Below, piece after piece: positions 61,883-64,000 of a stretch of 64,000 nucleotides of DNA (positions are counted from its first letter, which is position 1; every line of letters begins with the position of its first letter). This stretch comes from Erythrobacter sp. YT30 (GTDB lineage Bacteria; Pseudomonadota; Alphaproteobacteria; Sphingomonadales; Sphingomonadaceae), in the NCBI RefSeq assembly GCF_001542875.1, contig NZ_LMAF01000002.1:1573501-1637500 (forward strand), written 5' to 3'. Under the pieces are notes generated by a model. The model had not been told where the DNA came from and ran no database searches. It saw only the letters and a list, made by a program, of their open reading frames with translations. A program made the position numbers and the translations under genes.

Positions 61883-62661
61883 CTGTCCGCGTCCGCGTTA
61901 TCCCTTGCCTCGATGTCGCCGATGGGCGCGTAGTAAAAGGGGTGAATTTCGTCGATCTGAAGGATGCAGGCGATCCGGTCGAACAGGCTCGCGCTTATGA
62001 TGAAGCAGGCGCGGATGAGCTGTGCTTTCTCGATATCTCCGCCAGTCACGAAGGGCGCGGGACGCTGCTCGATATCGTCAAACGGACAGCTGAGGTTTGC
62101 TTCATGCCGCTGACAGTCGGCGGCGGAGTTCGCAGCGCCGAGGATGCGCGGGCGCTCTTGCTGGCTGGTGCGGACAAGGTCGCAATCAATTCTGCCGCCG
62201 TTGCGCGCCCCAAACTGGTGGCAGAAATCGCGCACAAGTTTGGCAGCCAATGTGTTGTTGCAAGCGTCGATGCGCGAAGCGTGGTGCCCCAAATGGGAGA
62301 AGAGCCACCCAAGTGGGAAATCTACACCCATGGCGGACGCAAGCCGACTGGCATTGATGCGGTTGAATATGCGGTAAAAGTTGCCGAACTTGGCGCTGGT
62401 GAGCTGCTTGTCACAAGCATGGACGGCGATGGCACAAAGGCAGGCTATGATCTCGAACTCACCCGGACAATTGGCGACAAGGTGAGCATTCCTGTGATTG
62501 CAAGCGGGGGTGTTGGCACACTCGATCACCTGGTCGAAGGCGTCCGAGATGGTGGGGCGAGCGCTGTTCTTGCCGCATCGATCTTCCATTTTGGCACGCA
62601 CACGATTGCCGAAGCGCACGCGGCTCTTCGAGAGGCGGGCTTGCCCGCCCGAGGCGTTTAA
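61879..62661 (+). CDS. hisF: imidazole glycerol phosphate synthase, cyclase subunit
   Basis: 260 residues. [28 protein letters not shown] carries the first catalytic Asp, and [15 protein letters not shown] the second. [27 protein letters not shown] and [14 protein letters not shown] bind phosphate. It is the barrel partner of HisH. It is coupled to the small membrane protein gene upstream. Confidence 0.98.
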   Translation: MTVRVRVIPCLDVADGRVVKGVNFVDLKDAGDPVEQARAYDEAGADELCFLDISASHEGRGTLLDIVKRTAEVCFMPLTVGGGVRSAEDARALLLAGADKVAINSAAVARPKLVAEIAHKFGSQCVVASVDARSVVPQMGEEPPKWEIYTHGGRKPTGIDAVEYAVKVAELGAGELLVTSMDGDGTKAGYDLELTRTIGDKVSIPVIASGGVGTLDHLVEGVRDGGASAVLAASIFHFGTHTIAEAHAALREAGLPARGV

Positions 62662-62714
62662 TATGCGCGAAGCAGGCTTGCCAGCGTGCGGGGTTTGAGG
62701 AAAGAACGCACGTC

Positions 62715-63032
62715 ATGAGCGATATTCTGACCCGCCTCGAAACAACCATAGCAGAGCGAGCCAGTGCATCGCCAGATGAGTCTTATGTCGCCAAATTGAA
62801 CGCAAAGGGCGTTGAAAAAATCGCGCAGAAAGTGGGCGAGGAAGCGACTGAAACGGTGATTGCTGCGCTTTCTGGTGAGCCGAAGGAACTGGCTGGAGAA
62901 GCGGCGGATTTGTTGTTTCACCTGATGGTTCTTCTGCAAAATCGCGGCCTCTCACTTGAGGATGTAACCAGTGAACTTGCCCGGCGTGAAGGGCTTTCAG
63001 GTCTTGATGAAAAAGCCAGCAGAAGAGAATAG
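62715..63032 (+). CDS. hisE: phosphoribosyl-ATP pyrophosphatase
   Basis: 105 residues (GAGGAAAG eight nt upstream). MazG-like all-alpha: SYVAKLNAKGVEKIAQKVGEEATETVIAALS and ELAGEAADLLFHLMVLLQN hold the Glu-Glu and Glu-x-x-Asp metal sites. It hydrolyses PR-ATP in the second step of histidine synthesis. hisI and hisG are not in this window. Confidence 0.97.
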   Translation: MSDILTRLETTIAERASASPDESYVAKLNAKGVEKIAQKVGEEATETVIAALSGEPKELAGEAADLLFHLMVLLQNRGLSLEDVTSELARREGLSGLDEKASRRE

Positions 63033-63035
63033 GCG

Positions 63036-63419
63036 ATGCCGATTGATCCCACCGAGCCTTATGATGATAACAACATCTTCGCCAAAATCCTGCGCGGCGA
63101 AATCCCATCGAAAAAGGTCTATGAGGACGATTGGGCCTTTGCGTTTGAGGACATCAATCCGCAAGCAGAAATTCACACGCTTGTGATCCCCAAAGGGCGT
63201 TATGTCAGCTGGGACGATTTCAGCGCCGAGGCATCAGATGCAGAGATCGGCGGGTTTGTGCGCGCGGTTGGCGAAGTTGCTCGGATAAGAGGCCTGGTCG
63301 AGCCGGGATATCGCCTGCTTGCCAATATTGGCGCACATGGCGGGCAGGAAGTGCCACACCTCCATGTCCATATCTTTGGCGGTCAGCCGCTTGGCCCGAT
63401 GATCTGGAACAAAGGCTAG
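63036..63419 (+). CDS. HIT-family nucleotide-binding protein
   Basis: 127 residues. NIFAKILRGEIPSKKVYEDDWAFAFEDINPQAEIHTLVIPK is the family start and VPHLHVHIFGG holds the H-x-H-x-H triad. It is a HinT-like phosphoramidase/nucleotide hydrolase. It starts 3 nt after hisE, so it is on the his transcript. Confidence 0.95.
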   Translation: MPIDPTEPYDDNNIFAKILRGEIPSKKVYEDDWAFAFEDINPQAEIHTLVIPKGRYVSWDDFSAEASDAEIGGFVRAVGEVARIRGLVEPGYRLLANIGAHGGQEVPHLHVHIFGGQPLGPMIWNKG

Positions 63420-63527
63420 GTTTTCCCTCACTCCACCGCGCCTCTCGCACCCCTAATCCTTCATTCAGGTGGACATCCTCAAGCAGACTCTATGCAGAGA
63501 TTCCCGGCCACGCTAACTGATTAGCTG

Positions 63528-63971
63528 ATGGTTAAACCGAACCTTCCCGGCGGACTGATTGATGGCTCGCGCCACCTCTACGCGGTGCGCGTCTATTACG
63601 AGGATACCGATCTTTCCGGAATTACCTATCATGCCAATTACCTGCGCTGGTTTGAGCGCGCGCGCTCTGATCTTTTGCGCCTGCTCAAGATCGATCAACG
63701 CGCCGCCATTGAAGCGGGTGAGGGCGCCTATGCCGTTACCGAAATGAACCTGAAATATGCGGCGCCAGCAAAGCTCGATGATGATGTCACCATCACCACC
63801 ACCGCGACGCAGATTGCCGCCGCCAGTGTGCGGATGGAACAGATCGCGCGGCGTGGCGACGATATCCTCGTCACGGCGCAGGTTCGCGCGGGATTTCTCA
63901 CTCTCGAAGGTCGTCCGCGCCGCCAACCGCAAAGCTGGCGCGATGCCTTTCACGAATTCATGCATTCCTGA
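63528..63971 (+). CDS. ybgC: YbgC-type acyl-CoA thioesterase
   Basis: 147 residues. Hotdog fold: AVRVYYEDTDLSGITYHANYLRWFERARSDLL contains the catalytic Asp and the family signature. It hydrolyses acyl-CoA, or acts with acyl carrier protein. This gene usually heads the tol-pal operon (tolQ, tolR, tolA, tolB, pal); any tol genes would be just beyond the window edge. There is no clear ribosome site. Confidence 0.9.
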   Translation: MVKPNLPGGLIDGSRHLYAVRVYYEDTDLSGITYHANYLRWFERARSDLLRLLKIDQRAAIEAGEGAYAVTEMNLKYAAPAKLDDDVTITTTATQIAAASVRMEQIARRGDDILVTAQVRAGFLTLEGRPRRQPQSWRDAFHEFMHS

Positions 63972-64000
63972 CAGTTCCAAAGGACCACAGCCCCCGTGTC

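Overview
The window is a chromosomal segment of an alphaproteobacterium of order Sphingomonadales, most likely family Erythrobacteraceae (Erythrobacter, Porphyrobacter or a close relative). The support is a crtY-crtI-crtB carotenoid operon, a short LOV-HWE histidine kinase with a single-domain response regulator (a type studied in Erythrobacter litoralis), a sphingomonad-type palindromic repeat (GAGCCTGTCGAAG), hisB-hisH-hisA-hisF-hisE after an alphaproteobacterial sspB, and many small families typical of sphingomonads (DUF1214, DUF2585, DUF3008, DUF3253). Codon use is GC-rich throughout except in one gene (32862-34076). I see no prophage, insertion sequence, integrase or CRISPR array. Assignments come from recognising motifs by eye; no database search was run.

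Layout. 1-2.6 kb: a translationally coupled trio (secreted protein, RidA-like, DUF1214) and mmsA. 2.8 kb: tRNA-Gly(CCC). 3-8.2 kb: GMC oxidoreductase, SNase-like protein, SDR, degenerate GDT1-like membrane protein, Dps. 8.3-14 kb: pgl, Nudix, dinB, a Bcr-type exporter, a carboxyltransferase and an NTF2-like protein. 14-19 kb: the crtY-crtI-[DUF559-LOG]-crtB operon, in which the DUF559 gene lies between two inverted GC-rich palindromes. 19-26 kb: DUF2585, MipA/OmpV, a divergent pair of secreted hydrolases (S9 peptidase and amidohydrolase), and a trimeric autotransporter adhesin. 26-31 kb: a membrane protein, an SRAP-fold protein without its catalytic residues, a TPP riboswitch with thiC, DUF1772, and a HEAT-like protein with an apparent CTG start. 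31-35 kb: a periplasmic tandem RidA protein, a DUF1838 gene broken by one in-frame stop, an AT-richer HEPN-type gene, and an HTH protein.

35-46 kb holds a stress-related group: an HPF-like protein, OmpA-like protein, a photolyase-family protein with unusual domain order, fasciclin, the LOV kinase and response regulator, PEBP, SWIB, DUF3253, DUF3008, a 50-residue membrane protein and dapD. Two perfect EcfG-type promoters (GGAAC-N16-CGTT) lie before the LOV kinase operon and the 50-residue membrane protein. Weaker versions lie before dps, mipA, the photolyase-like gene and the DUF3008 gene. This suggests that part of the region belongs to the general stress regulon.

46.7-49.2 kb is a subtilisin-type autotransporter with 19 consecutive prolines. 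49.2-57.8 kb is a catabolic cluster of acyl-CoA dehydrogenases, an APH-like phosphotransferase, Zn-alcohol dehydrogenase, SDR and transporter, probably for beta-oxidation of an unidentified acyl substrate. 57.8-64 kb is housekeeping: gmk, sspB, the his genes, a HIT protein and a ybgC-type thioesterase. The most unusual items are the IR-DUF559-IR cassette inside the crt operon, the EcfG promoter set, the photolyase-family protein with its alpha/beta-like region after the FAD domain, the active-site-less SRAP protein and the isolated HEPN gene.
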